From assembly GCA_013399875.1 (NCBI GenBank), contig VXAZ01000587.1:1596617-1660616 (forward strand): 64,000 nt of DNA. Direction: 5' to 3'. Position 1 is the stretch's first letter; every line of letters starts with the position of its first letter. Position numbers and translations under genes: made by a program. The stretch comes from Gymnorhina tibicen (taxonomy: Eukaryota > Chordata > Aves > Passeriformes > Artamidae). The notes beneath the pieces are model-generated. The model ran no database searches. It saw nothing but the letters and a program-made list of their open reading frames with translations, and had not been told where the DNA came from. Positions 38,068 through 49,261 of the stretch are shown piece after piece.

Positions 38068-38302
38068 TAAGGGCGGCCCTGAGGAGAAGGACTTGGGGGT
38101 GTTGGTTGACCAGAAGCTCAACATGACCTGCAGCCCAGAGAGCCAAACATGTCCTGGGCTGTATCTGGAGCACTGTGGGCTGCAGGTGAGGGAGGGGATT
38201 GTGCCCCTCTGCTCTGCTCTGGTGAGACCCCACCTGCAGTGCTGCATCCAGCTCTGTGTCCCAGCATAAGAAGGACACAGATCTGTTTGGACTGGAAGAA
38301 AC
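38068..38302 (+). mobile_element. CR1 LINE fragment (end of ORF2)
   Basis: The plus strand reads as the C-terminal part of CR1 ORF2: GPEEKDLGVLVDQKLNM, then, after a short internal deletion, REGIVPLCSALVRPHLQCC. These are the characteristic CR1 strings around the EKDLGVLVD and SALVRPHLE motifs. The DNA continues into the usual ccagcataagaaggacac segment before homology is lost near 38300. The fragment is truncated at both ends and carries a small deletion near 38155, so it is a dead copy. It lies 1.8 kb upstream of a CR1 3' end in the same orientation. Confidence 0.9.
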
Positions 38303-40107
38303 AGTCAAAGTTTACTGATCACAATCCACAGGCTGAGAATTACCTGTCCAGACAAGCAAGGAAATGCTAAAAAATAATAAATGCACTATCCGAAAAGAAA
38401 GTTCATGTATTGAAATATTTGCAAACCAGAAAGTACTCTATTCATCATAATTTATAACAAATATGTTTCCTATCTCTACTTTTTAAGTATAATAACTTAT
38501 TGTAATTGATGTGAATAATTTGAGTTCTGCATTCATGTAATTCATCTCTACAGTGACACATCAGTTAAAGAGCAGCATTAAGCACAGAGTCCCATGAATG
38601 TAACCATAGCTGCAGTGGAGTGGAATATAATTAACCTTTACATAGTTCAGATGTGCAAAGGTTATGACACCTGCCACTTACAAAGTACTCCTGGCTGGTC
38701 TTGGGAAATTGGGTTTCCTGTAGGTACCAGGGTGATTATTCTGAACCTGCATATATACACACATACATCACGTCCAATATAATTTCTAGCACTTAGAGCA
38801 GTGCTTCATGAGACTGAACATTAGCTGATGTAAGCAAGCATTACAGAGCTGTTTTAAATACATTAAATACATTCCCCTTCCCAGCTCCCCTCTCCTTTCC
38901 CCTTGGTACTTAGAGGAGGACACCCGTGGTGGGTGAACACTCCTGCACCAAGAGCTCATGGGGAAGGCAGAACCCTGGGTGTGAAAGAGCAGGGATTATC
39001 CCCCCACGAGAGCCTTCCCTGGCTCTGCAGGGAGCTGCTCTCCCAGCCCCAGCCCCAGTGCAGGGTGCAGGAACCTGCTGCCCTTCGAGTGACTGAGGCC
39101 CAGCCACTGCTCCAGGGTGCCCATGGTGCTGGGATCTTGGTCAGTGCAAGATCAGTCGGAACATTCATAATAGTCCAGCAACTGATACACAAATGTTGTG
39201 CTCAGATGTATTTTTAGATGTATTTAGGGCTTTTGAGATGAGGATAGATCTTAGTCCACCTTCAGTACACACAGATTGAGAAAGTTCTCTTGAAAATCCC
39301 ATCCAAATATTTGAAAGGATAAAGATGGAATTTGCCTTTTTTTTCAAATATTCCATGAGGAGCAAACAAGGTCCGGGGAAGACATCATCTGTCTAGAGGG
39401 CCTGGGGTACTGATGACAGGAAGAATCTGATGCATTAGGGGAAGGTCTTGAAGAAACAGTTTTTTGTTTAGTCCCAATCAGGGAAAAAACCATGGTTCAC
39501 AAGCTAAATACGAAAATAAGCTCTATAATGAGAACTAAATGGCATCATATTCAGCATCATTGCAGATGGAAAAGCCGAAAGAAGAAAGAAAAATAAAATC
39601 TGTATCAGTGACACATCATCTCTTCAAAAGTTTTAGAACGGAGAGAACATTAATGAGAACATCTGAAAGTAAAGTTCTTGCAAAGAGCACAAACATTGTT
39701 TAAAGGCATGATATTAGAGTCTCAGAGTAAATGTGTATCTGGTGGTAAAGAGTAAAAAGGCTGCCAAACTAAGCCAACAGATTTTAATATCTGAGTAAAG
39801 GGCATTATTAGCAGTAAAAGAAAGTTAATCCAAAAAAGTAAAAATCCTATGTAAATGCACACGGGAAAAAAGCCTAAATTCTGGGAGGTTAAATCTAAAA
39901 ATTTCCAGGACCAGAGGATACTCACCTAAAGGCCAAAAAGCTACTAAGAGAACGACTCTGTGCAGCATAGGGTTACTGCCCACAGCCCAAACCTGTCCTC
40001 CTGTTCCTGCAAAGGGTGGGTTCCACATGCTGGGACACACGAGTGCATTGCTTGGCCGTGTCCTGCCACAGCAACAGGGGTGATGGGTACAGCTTACTGG
40101 GGACATT
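38303..40107. other. Non-coding DNA between two CR1 pieces
   Basis: No gene is supported. A GC-richer patch lies at about 38880-39125 (cagccccagccccagtg near 39050) without exon-like structure. The segment could be sequence inserted into one CR1 copy or simply the space between two copies. Confidence 0.45.
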
Positions 40108-40322
40108 ACAGCTGGCATGAAAGGAATATTTCTCACAATTAGAACAATTAGCCACTGGAATAATTGCCCCGGGGAAGTGGTAGATTCCCCAAGACTGGAT
40201 ACTTTTAAGATGCAGCTGAAGAGGGTGCTGGATTATCTTGCCCAGACTGTGGTTTTGCCAGGAAAGGTTGAACCTGATGATCCCTGACATCCCCTTCCAA
40301 GCTGGTATCTCTGATTCTCTGA
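40108..40322 (+). mobile_element. CR1 LINE 3' end
   Basis: The sequence follows the CR1 3'-terminal region in order: a segment like ccactggaataattgcccc, then gaagtggtagattcccc, ttttaagatgcagctgaa, gccaggaaaggttgaacc and tgatgatccctgacat. It closes in a degenerate copy of the attctatg-type terminal repeat (tctctgattctctga, 40308-40322). The 5' side is truncated, as usual for CR1. Substitutions throughout mark it as an old copy. Confidence 0.92.
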
Positions 40323-43300
40323 AAGCTTCCCCTTGGTGCACTGCACATCTGCCCTGGGAGTGGGACCTTCACACACGGCTGCAGAATGGCTGCAGGGGAG
40401 CAGAACGCTCTTCTGCTGCTCTGGCAAAGGCTGTGCACCTGCAGAGGTGCAGCATGTGCTGATCACTTTGTCACTTCTGGAATGGTGATGGTAAATTGCT
40501 ATAATCACAACAGTTGGTAACAGCAATTTTCATTTATCATTAGCAGTCCAAGCAGAAGTCAAATATCAAATGGTCACAGGAACCAAAAACCCCCATACAA
40601 GGTAAGAAAAGAGCCCCAGCGGTGTCCCGTGTCACTGCTGAATGACTCCTGCTGTGCAGCACCCAGCAGAGCAGTGGATCCCAGACACTGCTGCCTAGCA
40701 GCAGCTGGCAAACACTCCTGGCTATTACATATTATGTTCTTACCAGTTCATTCCTCAGAATCAGACTTAAAAGGAGGGGCTCTGTTCTGGTGGTGTGAGT
40801 TTTCGTGCTCTCAATCTGGTGTTTTTGTGAAAATGAAATGTTCCCTGTAAATAAAGGGAAACAAATATAATGACACTTATGATGGCTGGAGAATCTCGAT
40901 GATAGGTTTGCCCAAGCTGTGACTCCGTGCTGGGGTTGAAGTGACAGAACCAAAATGGAATACCTGCTACATGGATTCAGCAGGCAGCCCATAGCAGGAG
41001 GGTGGAAAGGGTTTGCTTTCTCATGGATAAATACATTCCCCTTCCAAAATTATTATAATTTTTCTCCTTTAAATCAAAAGTGAAAGAAGTGAAACACCAG
41101 AGCACATTTGAATATAGTTTAAGATCTGGATCAGAACAGAGGGTAACTGCTAAAGTTTATATCATTAACTCAATTGAAGTTCTGTGGAAGAAGGTATGCA
41201 GTGGAAGAAGTTCTGTGGAAGAAGCAGTCTGCAAAGTTAGAATATCATGCATTGTGTGACTGCTTTACTAGACTAGAATCCTTAATTATTTTTATGCCAA
41301 AATGCAGATGGTATATCAGGCTCTTTTTCCTTGGTAAAGCTTTAAGGAAATTCCTAATTAAAATTTGGTGAGACAAAGTACTTGATATCCAAGCTTATGC
41401 CCCTATCGTGTCATTATATCACATGTGCTTCTATTTGTGAGCATGTCCTTCACTCTCAGTTTTATCTCACTAATGGAATTGAAAATTTAATGGTTTCTGT
41501 ATTCTTTGCAGAAAATCATGAAAGATTATAAAATAAGAGATACATATATGGCTGAATATACTTGTTTCATAGGAACATGTTTATAAACTGCTAAAAACAA
41601 GCCCCGGAGCAAGGCAAAGTTCTAAGTCCTATGACAAATACTTGTCTCTGAAAGAGCTCACTGGCATTAGCTTGACAACAGCATGTCAGCAAAGGTGTTT
41701 AGATACAGCATCAAAATTACAAACATTCCATGTGCTTTGAGGACTCTGTCACCTCACCTGAGCAACACAGAGAGGAAAAAAGGTACAGTGTTTCTTTCAA
41801 CTTTAAATAATGTTCTTACCAACCTTCACAGGAGTTGTGCTCAGTTTTTATGTCTCTATGCATTGTTCTAAGAGAGCCTTTTACAGTAATGAAACATCTC
41901 TGCAGTAACTGACCTGCAGTAACACTGACACATGTTGTCAGTAGAAAGCAGAATCCCAAGCAAGATAATGGGATTTCTCTTAATTCGATTTGCCACAGAT
42001 GTAGTTAGCGTGCCAGCATTCTCCTTGCAGAGATGCTGCTCTTTATGGTCTGGTTCCTAATTAACGCAGTCACTTGGAGCTACACGGCGCTGCTGGCTCA
42101 GCTACCATTTCACACAAATCTAATTTGGCCCTGCAGAGTGGTGCTCGTTCAGGGGATCTGAGGAGCTGACAGACAACAGCCTAATGCACCTGGCAAAGCA
42201 GGAAGTTCTGCGTCCCACTTGGTGCTGGTACAGCAGAGCAAGGAAGAACAGCCATCACTGCAGCTAACCAACAGACGTCTTTCACAAATGTTCCTCTGGC
42301 CGTGGCAATTCAGTAATAATAATAAAAAACAAGATTGAAGGGTATGAAGCCTATAAGTAAAAGGTTTTAAGCTGATTTTGAAAGTATTTAAGCTAGGCAT
42401 CAGAATGGGTGGTCTGGGCCAAGGCAAATGCAAATGCATATTCTAACTCCTCTTACTCCATGGAGGGGGTAGCATTTCAATTTCCCTCAGCTTATGGAAG
42501 CTTGATTTTACAACTCCAGAACTGTCTTTGAGAAGCATCTTCTAGCAGTTACAATAAAGTGTTCAGAGCAAGGATATAAGCAACACCAGTAAGGAGGTAC
42601 TAATCCTTACCCTCTAGGAAAAAACAATCTGAAATCAGACTCCATCCTGAAGAAGGAAACGGTAGTTACACTACACACGACTAGGAAAGATCTATGTTTC
42701 AAAGAGCAATTACAAGCACAAGTTTTTCTTCTTGTGCATAGTATCACCAGAAAGTCATGTGACTTAAAAACATTTCACAGGCAAAAATAAATTAGCATCA
42801 ATAAACCCACAATGTTAAAAACGGTTAAACTGCCATTGAACAGAATTAAAGCAAATAGTAATTTGAGGGAGCTTGAATTCCACTGAACTACCAGATCCTA
42901 TTGACAAATTGTGCTAGTGCTGAAATTTTTCCTTTCTATTAGTTCCTGCATCCTTGCTTACAACTGTAACAGCACAAGGTTTGAGGGCCTCAGCAGAATT
43001 CAGCTCATAAAGTTCTGTTCAAGCTCACACCAACATAATTTATGGTCACACCCTCTGCCATAAAGAACATAATGTTAATGATCTTAGAATCTGTTAGGCC
43101 TCTGGAACTACTGAGAATTACAGCTCTGTCTGCACACTTTGGAAACTCCCCAAGATTAAAGCCTGAAAAATGAGCTTCTGTCATGTTTCACAATCCAATT
43201 AAATATATCAGTGTCTCAAGGGCCAACAGTTAGGTCTCAGAATAATAGTCAAGCACAGGCAGGAAGACACAGAAGTATCAGTGTTAGAGCCTGGTTCATC

Positions 43301-43345
43301 CTGAAATCAGACCCTAAAGAGATGCCACTTCATCCTTCTAAACAG
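40323..43345. other. Non-coding DNA
   Basis: AT-rich, with a short imperfect duplication at about 41176-41224 (gaagttctgtggaagaag twice, 31 bases apart). A very good minus-strand acceptor at about 41759 (cctctctgtgttgctcag) leads to a short open stretch with no consensus donor. No interspersed repeat is recognised. Confidence 0.45.
41176..41224. repeat. Short direct repeat, 18-bp unit, 31-bp period
   Basis: The word gaagttctgtggaagaag occurs at 41176 and again from 41207, separated by related gtggaag text. It is a small slippage-type duplication. Confidence 0.8.
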
Positions 43346-43389
43346 GGCACTAAAATGGAAAAAAATTATGAGAAAAGGCATTTACACAG
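43346..43389 (+). CDS. Candidate 44-bp exon, plus strand, unidentified
   Basis: The acceptor cttcatccttctaaacag and donor (ttacacag, then gtaaaa) flank 44 bases. The first frame is open: 14 codons, GTKMEKNYEKRHLH, then two bases. Phase fits the candidate at 20324-20362 upstream and the start of the possible last exon at 52834 (an arginine codon across the join). However, it overlaps by four bases the minus-strand candidate at 43386-43542, and both are unlikely to be real. A chance pair of splice sites is quite possible. Confidence 0.2.
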
Positions 43390-43542
43390 GTAAAATCCCC
43401 TCACAGGCAACTTTCATTTTGTGGTCTGTTATAGAAATACTGGAAAGCAAAGTGAGATTCACCCAGGTCCTTTTGATTGCCTGAGAACGGCCTGTGTTGG
43501 CTATCAGTGCTCGTTCTAGGATGTTATCTAAAGACCCTTTAT
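43386..43542 (-). CDS. Candidate 157-bp exon, minus strand, unidentified
   Basis: On the minus strand the acceptor ggcacttcacag is followed by two bases, 51 open codons and two bases, ending at a donor with gtaaat. The peptide contains DNILERALIANTGRSQ and SSISITDHKMKVACEG, a plausible helix-to-strand segment. Its end phase fits the exon at 37456-37535. Both splice sites are moderate. Two internal ag sites could serve as alternative acceptors in the same phase. It overlaps the plus-strand candidate 43346-43389 by four bases. The family is not recognised. Confidence 0.33.
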
Positions 43543-44454
43543 CTGTGAAGTGCCTGTCACCCATGTATAGAAAAGCTGCCTGAGCATCACGGGTGCCACT
43601 TCGCAGCTACTAAAGCCCTTTGCTGTGCTCCCCCCAGGCCTTAGTGCAGCGGGTGCTTCACTTTGCCAATAGTAGGAGCTGGAGAGGGAACGTCATAGAA
43701 CACAATCATAAAATTCATTGATAAGGTGGAACACAGTGCATAAACCCCAGCAGTTTGCCGTAAGTAGCTGATCATTTATAACTTCTCGGTATACATTAGG
43801 CAACAGCGATCGTGGGAATGTTTCAAACGGTACAAAGAGAAAACCTGAAAATACAAATTTGCAGTGACCTTAATATTATTGTCTAGGAAGAGAGACACAG
43901 CCTGAGTTAAGAGGCATTACAGATCGTGAGGGAAACGGTCGGTACTGGTTAAGTAAGACAAATCCCGTGGTTCCACGGCCCATGTGGGCAGTCTGATTTC
44001 ATACCCCATGTGTGTCTTTTGCCTCTGCACTGAAGGGCACTGGCAGCACAAAGCATCTGCTGCTGAGGAGGTAAGGACATGACATTTATAGCTGAAATAG
44101 GAGTAGTGTTACAAGTCACTGGAAGTGCCCTCTCCCACTCTTTAGTTGACTTAGAGGTGAGAAGCCCCTTTTGCTGCTAAGTCAATTCAGCTTTTACTGT
44201 TTTGTTTTTTGAACGGAGATGAAGGAAATTAGTAGAGCCTGGTGGTAGCTGATAAGACCCATTTGAACACGATTTGTCTCTCAAAAACAATATGTTTCAC
44301 ATAAGGTCATAAAAAGCCTGTAATTTGGGGCATAGCACTTTCCTTCATGTGAAAGGAAAAAGCAGTTCACATCACAACAAAGCTTCAGGCTTTGGGCAGG
44401 TCTGTAATTTTTTCATCATCATCATTAGCCATTCTTAATTTCAGTACCACATAC
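43543..44454. other. Non-coding DNA with chance splice-like pairs
   Basis: A 35-base plus-strand segment at 44036-44070 has an acceptable acceptor and a very strong donor (gaggag, then gtaagg), but all it offers is 11 codons in two competing frames. A strong minus-strand acceptor at about 43681 opens a long frame with a weak donor. None is called. Confidence 0.4.
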
Positions 44455-44603
44455 CAGCATCACTTCTTCAACAGAAAACGGTGCTAGTTTTATCAACCCA
44501 ATAAAACTTGTTTGTTTATAGCTTATGGATCCAGATACAACTGTCTGCCTATCATCTCTGTTCAAGCATTTTAAGATCCAATAAATTTCTCCACACCAAA
44601 CTC
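44455..44603 (-). CDS. Candidate 149-bp exon, minus strand, unidentified
   Basis: On the minus strand, after cctgtgcgacgctacag, two bases and 49 codons stay open to a donor (gatgctg, then gtatgt). The peptide begins VWCGEIYWILKCLN and contains SFIGLIKLAPFSVEEV. An arginine/aspartate-rich turn between beta-like segments makes it look like folded protein. It would end in phase 0, which does not match the two-base start of the next candidate (43386-43542), so either an exon is missing between them or a boundary is wrong. The family is unidentified. Confidence 0.3.
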
Positions 44604-46011
44604 CTGTAGCGTCGCACAGGGACCAAATCAAGTGAGCTTGTCACTCGTCGGCCTTGTCATCCGCACACAGCTTGGCAAGATCACTGCACGTGTTCAGCCC
44701 GGCTCAGAGTAGCTTTTGTGACAAAAGTACAAGAAGAGATCAAACAATTTATGTGACAAGCAGGATAATACAGGAAGATGTGAGCAGCTGATGGCAGCAC
44801 AACAGGGGAACTTAAAGCACTGCAATCAATAGGTAGTGACTAAAGTTCACAGTTTTAAAGAACAAATAAAGATGGAGCTTCATGATCTATCTCCTCACCT
44901 GTGTTCCAGTCCCACAGGATTTGCATTTGTCAAAGATCTTCTTGGCATTTTCTCTGTTACTCAGTATCAAACCTTTCCTATCCATAAAATCAATCCACAT
45001 GCCAATCAAGGTTCTCCAGAGCTTGTGAACTTCCTAAAGAGCTCTTACTCAACTTGTTTTACCCTTTCTGGTCTCCCACTTGCTGGTTCTTGGTATCGAG
45101 ATCTGACAACCAGGAAACTACACGCTTGAGGAACTCCAGAAGCTGTGAAACATGCATAATGATTGTCTGGAAAATCACCTGAAAGATGGATGCATTCCTA
45201 TCACTGAAGATATCCCTCTGTTTGTTGTATAAAGTTTTCACTTTTGGAAATTCTGTTGAAGAAAAAAATTCTACACGGCAGGATGGTGGTTTAAGAATTT
45301 AAAAAAAAATTATACAAACATCTGTCATTCTGAAAGAACAAATAAACATGCCAAACTCAAAATTTGAGCCAGTCAAACCAAACATCATCAAGATCTGAAA
45401 CAGCTCAAAATTTAAAATACTATTAGAAAACATTCAATTATTTTGGCCACAGTCAGTCATTGAAATATCTTCTAAAAGTACTTGAAACCCTAATTCTCTT
45501 GCATTACTACCTGAAGTGATACCAGTAAAGTTTTCTCTTATGAAACTCACAGGTCAAGAAGTAGCAGATAATCATCTGAATTTTTAGATGCTCATCCTAG
45601 AAAGATTACAAAATTCACCTATAGCTGCTTCTTATATTTCTCGCATGATTGAATCTGTCAAGGATTTGAACTTGCACAATCAAAGTACTCTGTTATCACA
45701 GGTCATTTTCTCCCCAAAGACAGACACTCATTTTTTCTCTTCTGGAGAAGAGGTCTTTAACATTTACAGTCTGTAAAGACTAGCAGTGCACTTATGAAAA
45801 GCATTAAAGCCTTATAGAACATCACTTTATGGCTGCATGTACCATCATCAACAAAAGAACACCTGTCAGAGAAAAACACAACTCTATCTTTTCCCCTAAA
45901 CCATGAGAGAGTAATTTTCAATGTAAATGAGACCTGAATATTTTACTCTTGCCTGGCAAGAATCTCACATGAAAAGCAAGTGAAGCAAAAAAGACTGACA
46001 TTATTACTCAC
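44604..46011. other. Non-coding DNA around the 45.2-kb candidate
   Basis: Further minus-strand acceptors occur at about 45594 and 45868 (tttttctctgacag). The first, with the gtgagt donor near 45549, gives a 46-base segment. Joining it to 45179-45252 would create a stop codon at the junction, so it is not called. Confidence 0.4.
45179..45252 (-). CDS. Candidate 74-bp exon, minus strand, unidentified
   Basis: On the minus strand the acceptor tttttttcttcaacag is excellent and the donor (tttcag, then gtgatt) fair. Two bases and 24 codons are open (FPKVKTLYNKQRDIFSD and on to IFQ). The frame stays open well beyond the donor (about 38 more codons), so the 3' boundary is uncertain. Its two-base start does not fit the two-base end of the candidate at 46012-46057, so at least one call is wrong or an exon lies between. 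The family is unknown. Confidence 0.27.
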
Positions 46012-46057
46012 CAAAAATAGAAATGTCTCAGATGCTCAAACATTTGCTTAGGATAAA
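46012..46057 (-). CDS. Candidate 46-bp exon, minus strand, unidentified
   Basis: On the minus strand a strong acceptor (atcttgctttttgtag) and strong donor (tttttg, then gtgagt) flank 46 bases. Only one frame is open: two bases, 14 codons reading YPKQMFEHLRHFYF, two bases. Composition is protein-like and the sites are good, but the exon is short and no downstream neighbour in the right phase was established. The family is unidentified. Confidence 0.32.
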
Positions 46058-49039
46058 CTACAAAAAGCAAGATAATTAAAAAATATCTCTCTGCCTTCTT
46101 CCTACTGAGCTAAGACAAGAATATTTTTCTTGACGTGGAAACTGTGAAGACTTGGCCTTATGACTTAAATTCTTGAAGGCCATGCAGAGCCTTTTCACCT
46201 GCATTTGGAAAATGCCCAGAGCCTGTGCATGCCACCAAACCACCACCAAGGCTTTCAACGGCAGCAGGAGCTGCTTGAACGAGAGGACATTTACACTGAG
46301 CTACAACAAAATGAAAAACTTGTGTGTGCTCAGCTGGACATCAGCAGGCAGGGCACGGGAGGGGAAGGCAGGCAGCGTTCTCAGCTCAAGGAGGCAGTGC
46401 CTGCATCACAGTTGCACTGCTGGGAATCAGCACACCAGAACCCAACCATCACTGGTAACGACTGCGGGAAGGCTGTTGCTCAGCCTCTGGCTGCAAGAAG
46501 AAGCTACAGAAACGTGACACTGAACAACACAAGAAACAGGCAATGTGTAGATCCACAAATGCATCAGTTAAGAAGCAGACAAGGCAAGCGAGCCACAAAT
46601 GCCTGATTTCTCTGAAGGGCGACAATATTTAAACCATTCTAATTTTGTTTCTGGGACTTGACTTAAAATTTCTGAACGTGGCGAGGTTGACAGTTGGCAC
46701 AGGAGCGTGTGTGTTACAGCCCCCAGGGACTGTTGTTGGCAGCACACCCAGCACATCAGTGCACCAGCGTGCAAAGAAATAACAACTCTGTTTCCTTGCA
46801 CAAAAGTGTGATAGGAGAACTGGGTTTTAAACCACAGGAAATTTGAGAGGAGGCATGATGCTTTCAGAGACAACTGGGTATATAAAGCTTCTGCACACGT
46901 AAGCACCTGCACGTGTGTGTGTATACACATACATACATATATCACATGCTACTGTATCAAAATAATATCATGCATGCCAACTTGAGCAACAAGAAATTAA
47001 GAAATGAAAATAAGCGAGGGTTTCCTCTGCAGCTGAAAACAAGGAAATATCTGTTTGCCAGAACTGTAAGCAGTACACAAGGCCTAACATTTTTGGCAGT
47101 ATGGTTCATAGTATCACTTACAATGACAAAGATAGAGAAAGACATCATTATTCCATAGAAATTGCAATTTTTTTTATTCAGGTTTTTATTCTAGAGCCAG
47201 AATCAGTGGCATAACCCAATTATTTTCAGGCTGGAAGAGGCAGGGCTGGAGAAAATACTGATTTTGAGAGGATAATATATTTAGAATATCTTCAGTAGCA
47301 CAGTCCTGCTAAGCCTCAAGACATTCTTCTGGTGATGATTTTCTCTTTGAAGGGCACTACATGAGAATAAATTTTATGTATCCATACCCAGGAAAGCAAA
47401 GACAAAGTACTGGTTGCAGTCTCACCCAGACTCCTAACGTCTGAAGATTCTAAAAAAAGAATAGCTATAGATACCCTTCTATTTTTTAATTCTCAGAGTG
47501 CTATTTGGAGGCAATTTTAATGTACCTAAGTGGTTTATTCTTTCCAAACAGGGTAGAACCACAGAAAATTTACAAAGCTTTAAAAATGTAAATGGCAGAG
47601 CCTCACAGGGAAAACAATTTGGGATGTTCCTACTGAAACTTCAAGTTTGATCCAAACACATTAAGAGGATTCTTGGAACGGTTCTGCAGCTCAGCTTTAT
47701 TTAGATGTGCAGCGTGGTTTCCCTTTCTCCCTTGTTACTGTCTCAGAAGTTTTCTTCTGAACTGGCCACTAGGACTGTACCTCAGAGAAGAAAACTACAC
47801 AGTGCAATTGCTAAATAACTTTGTCCTGATCCACTTAGGCCCTCATGGTGCCAGTCCCTGAAGAATGCCAGCGCAGGCACTGACGTCAGGGCACACGCAG
47901 CTCCCAGAGCGCAGCAGAACTGCTCCCGTGGCTGAAGGCACATTTGCACATCAGCATTGCAAGCTTGGCTCCTTATTACTGAGAAACTGAGAACGGTTCA
48001 TTCGCTACACTGAAAAAAGAAACACTGAAATGAACTTGTTTCACTGCCCACTGCAGTGACTGGAAACAGTCCCACAGAGTCCAACAGATATTTATCGGGA
48101 TTGTATTTCCAAGTGTCTCAAAAATTATACAGGTTTGAAAATAAAAATAAATTACTGCCTTCTAAAGACAGATTCAACAATTTGTGTTAGGGCACCAGAA
48201 AACTTTTCTATTTAAGTTATAATCCATAAAATAATTGTTTTCTCTAACATGAAAAAACCCTATTGTTTTGTTTATGAATATAATGAATATTGACGCAAAT
48301 TAAAATGTCCAGATCCCAAAACAAATTCTAACACTTCTTTGTAAGCTGACATTATATTTTCTCTGACACCTCAGTCTGTAGCTATCGCTCCTTTGATGAT
48401 AAATACAAACACACGAAAAATACAATGGAATCTATGAGGCTTCCAGAACCTCCTTATGCAGAGAAGTGTATACATGTCACCTCTATTTGTAGGAGCCCAG
48501 TTATAAAGAATTGTAGAAGGGTTTTTTTCTCTCCAAAGCCTGAATTTCTCAGAAAGTCACAAGGAAAAAACATTTAAACTCACACAATGCAGCAGCAATT
48601 TCAGGGCACGGGCATTGTGTTAGCAAAATAACCATATGCTTATCCATGACAATAAGAGAATTAAGTTTTGATGTGCACATAAATTTATTGCTGCAGTGAG
48701 TCTAGGTTTGAAGGAAGTACTTTAATCCCCCTGTTCTAGACGCCTATTCTAGGCATTAAGACTGACTTGCTTTCCTGAAAAATCTCAGTTTAAACTTCAT
48801 AAGTAATCAAGAGGGAAATTGTTCTGTGGAGGGAATTACATGTCCTTGGCTCTCCTGCCCCAAAGACTGTTTTCCTAATAAGTAATTGGCAAAGCTAAGA
48901 AAACATACAACTGTATTTTGGGCTTGATCATTTAAACATGCAAACCCATTTCCGAAACTGATATATAAAGCTGCATTTTAAAAATGAAACCACATTTTAA
49001 AAAGAAAATAATTGTTAAGTTCATTTCTTCACTAATCAG
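46058..49039. other. Non-coding DNA
   Basis: A GC-richer section at about 46190-46560 holds a 133-codon plus-strand open frame, without splice support and with other frames partly open. A short GT/CATA simple repeat lies at 46912-46942. The remainder is AT-rich, with no recognisable repeat. Confidence 0.45.
47426..47449 (-). CDS. Possible 24-bp micro-exon, minus strand
   Basis: The acceptor gctattctttttttag and donor (gtctgg, then gtgaga) lie only 24 bases apart on the minus strand. One frame gives a start and end that fit both the one-base end of 63218-63365 and the two-base start of 46012-46057. At this length, open frame and phase carry almost no weight. It is listed because both splice sites are good. 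Confidence 0.13.
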
Positions 49040-49261
49040 GCTATGTATACCTTTTCTTCCTCTCTGGAAAACTGCATTAAACATGGATTCCCCATTAGTC
49101 TTCAGTTAGCATTCTACACTGCATAAATAGGGTCAGCTCTTGGTTATAAAGCTATGTATACCTTTTCTTCCTCTCTGGAAAACTGCATTAAACATGGATT
49201 CCCCATTAGTCTTCAGTTAGCATTCTACACTGCATAAATAGGGTCAGCTCTTGGTTATAAA
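49040..49261. repeat. Perfect 111-bp tandem duplication
   Basis: The 111 bases from 49040 (starting gctatgtataccttttc, ending ttggttataaa) are repeated without a single difference from 49151 to 49261. There are exactly two copies, head to tail. Identity over 111 bases means either a very recent duplication, possibly still polymorphic, or an assembly artefact from a misjoined read or haplotype. No coding frame or known element is involved. Confidence 0.97.

Noticed and set aside
44036..44156. Plus-strand pairs of splice-like sites with strong donors (gaggag/gtaagg and ttagag/gtgaga)
   Set aside because: Acceptors are weak or the segments very short, frames compete, and they cannot both be used with the minus-strand candidates nearby.
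45549..45594. 46-bp minus-strand exon candidate with a very good acceptor and gtgagt donor
   Set aside because: Joining it to the next candidate (45179-45252) makes a TAA at the junction, and its start phase does not fit 46012-46057.
46205..46606. 133-codon plus-strand open frame with a charged, helical-looking part
   Set aside because: No acceptor, no proper start context and a GC-richer background. Another plus frame is also open over 114 codons.
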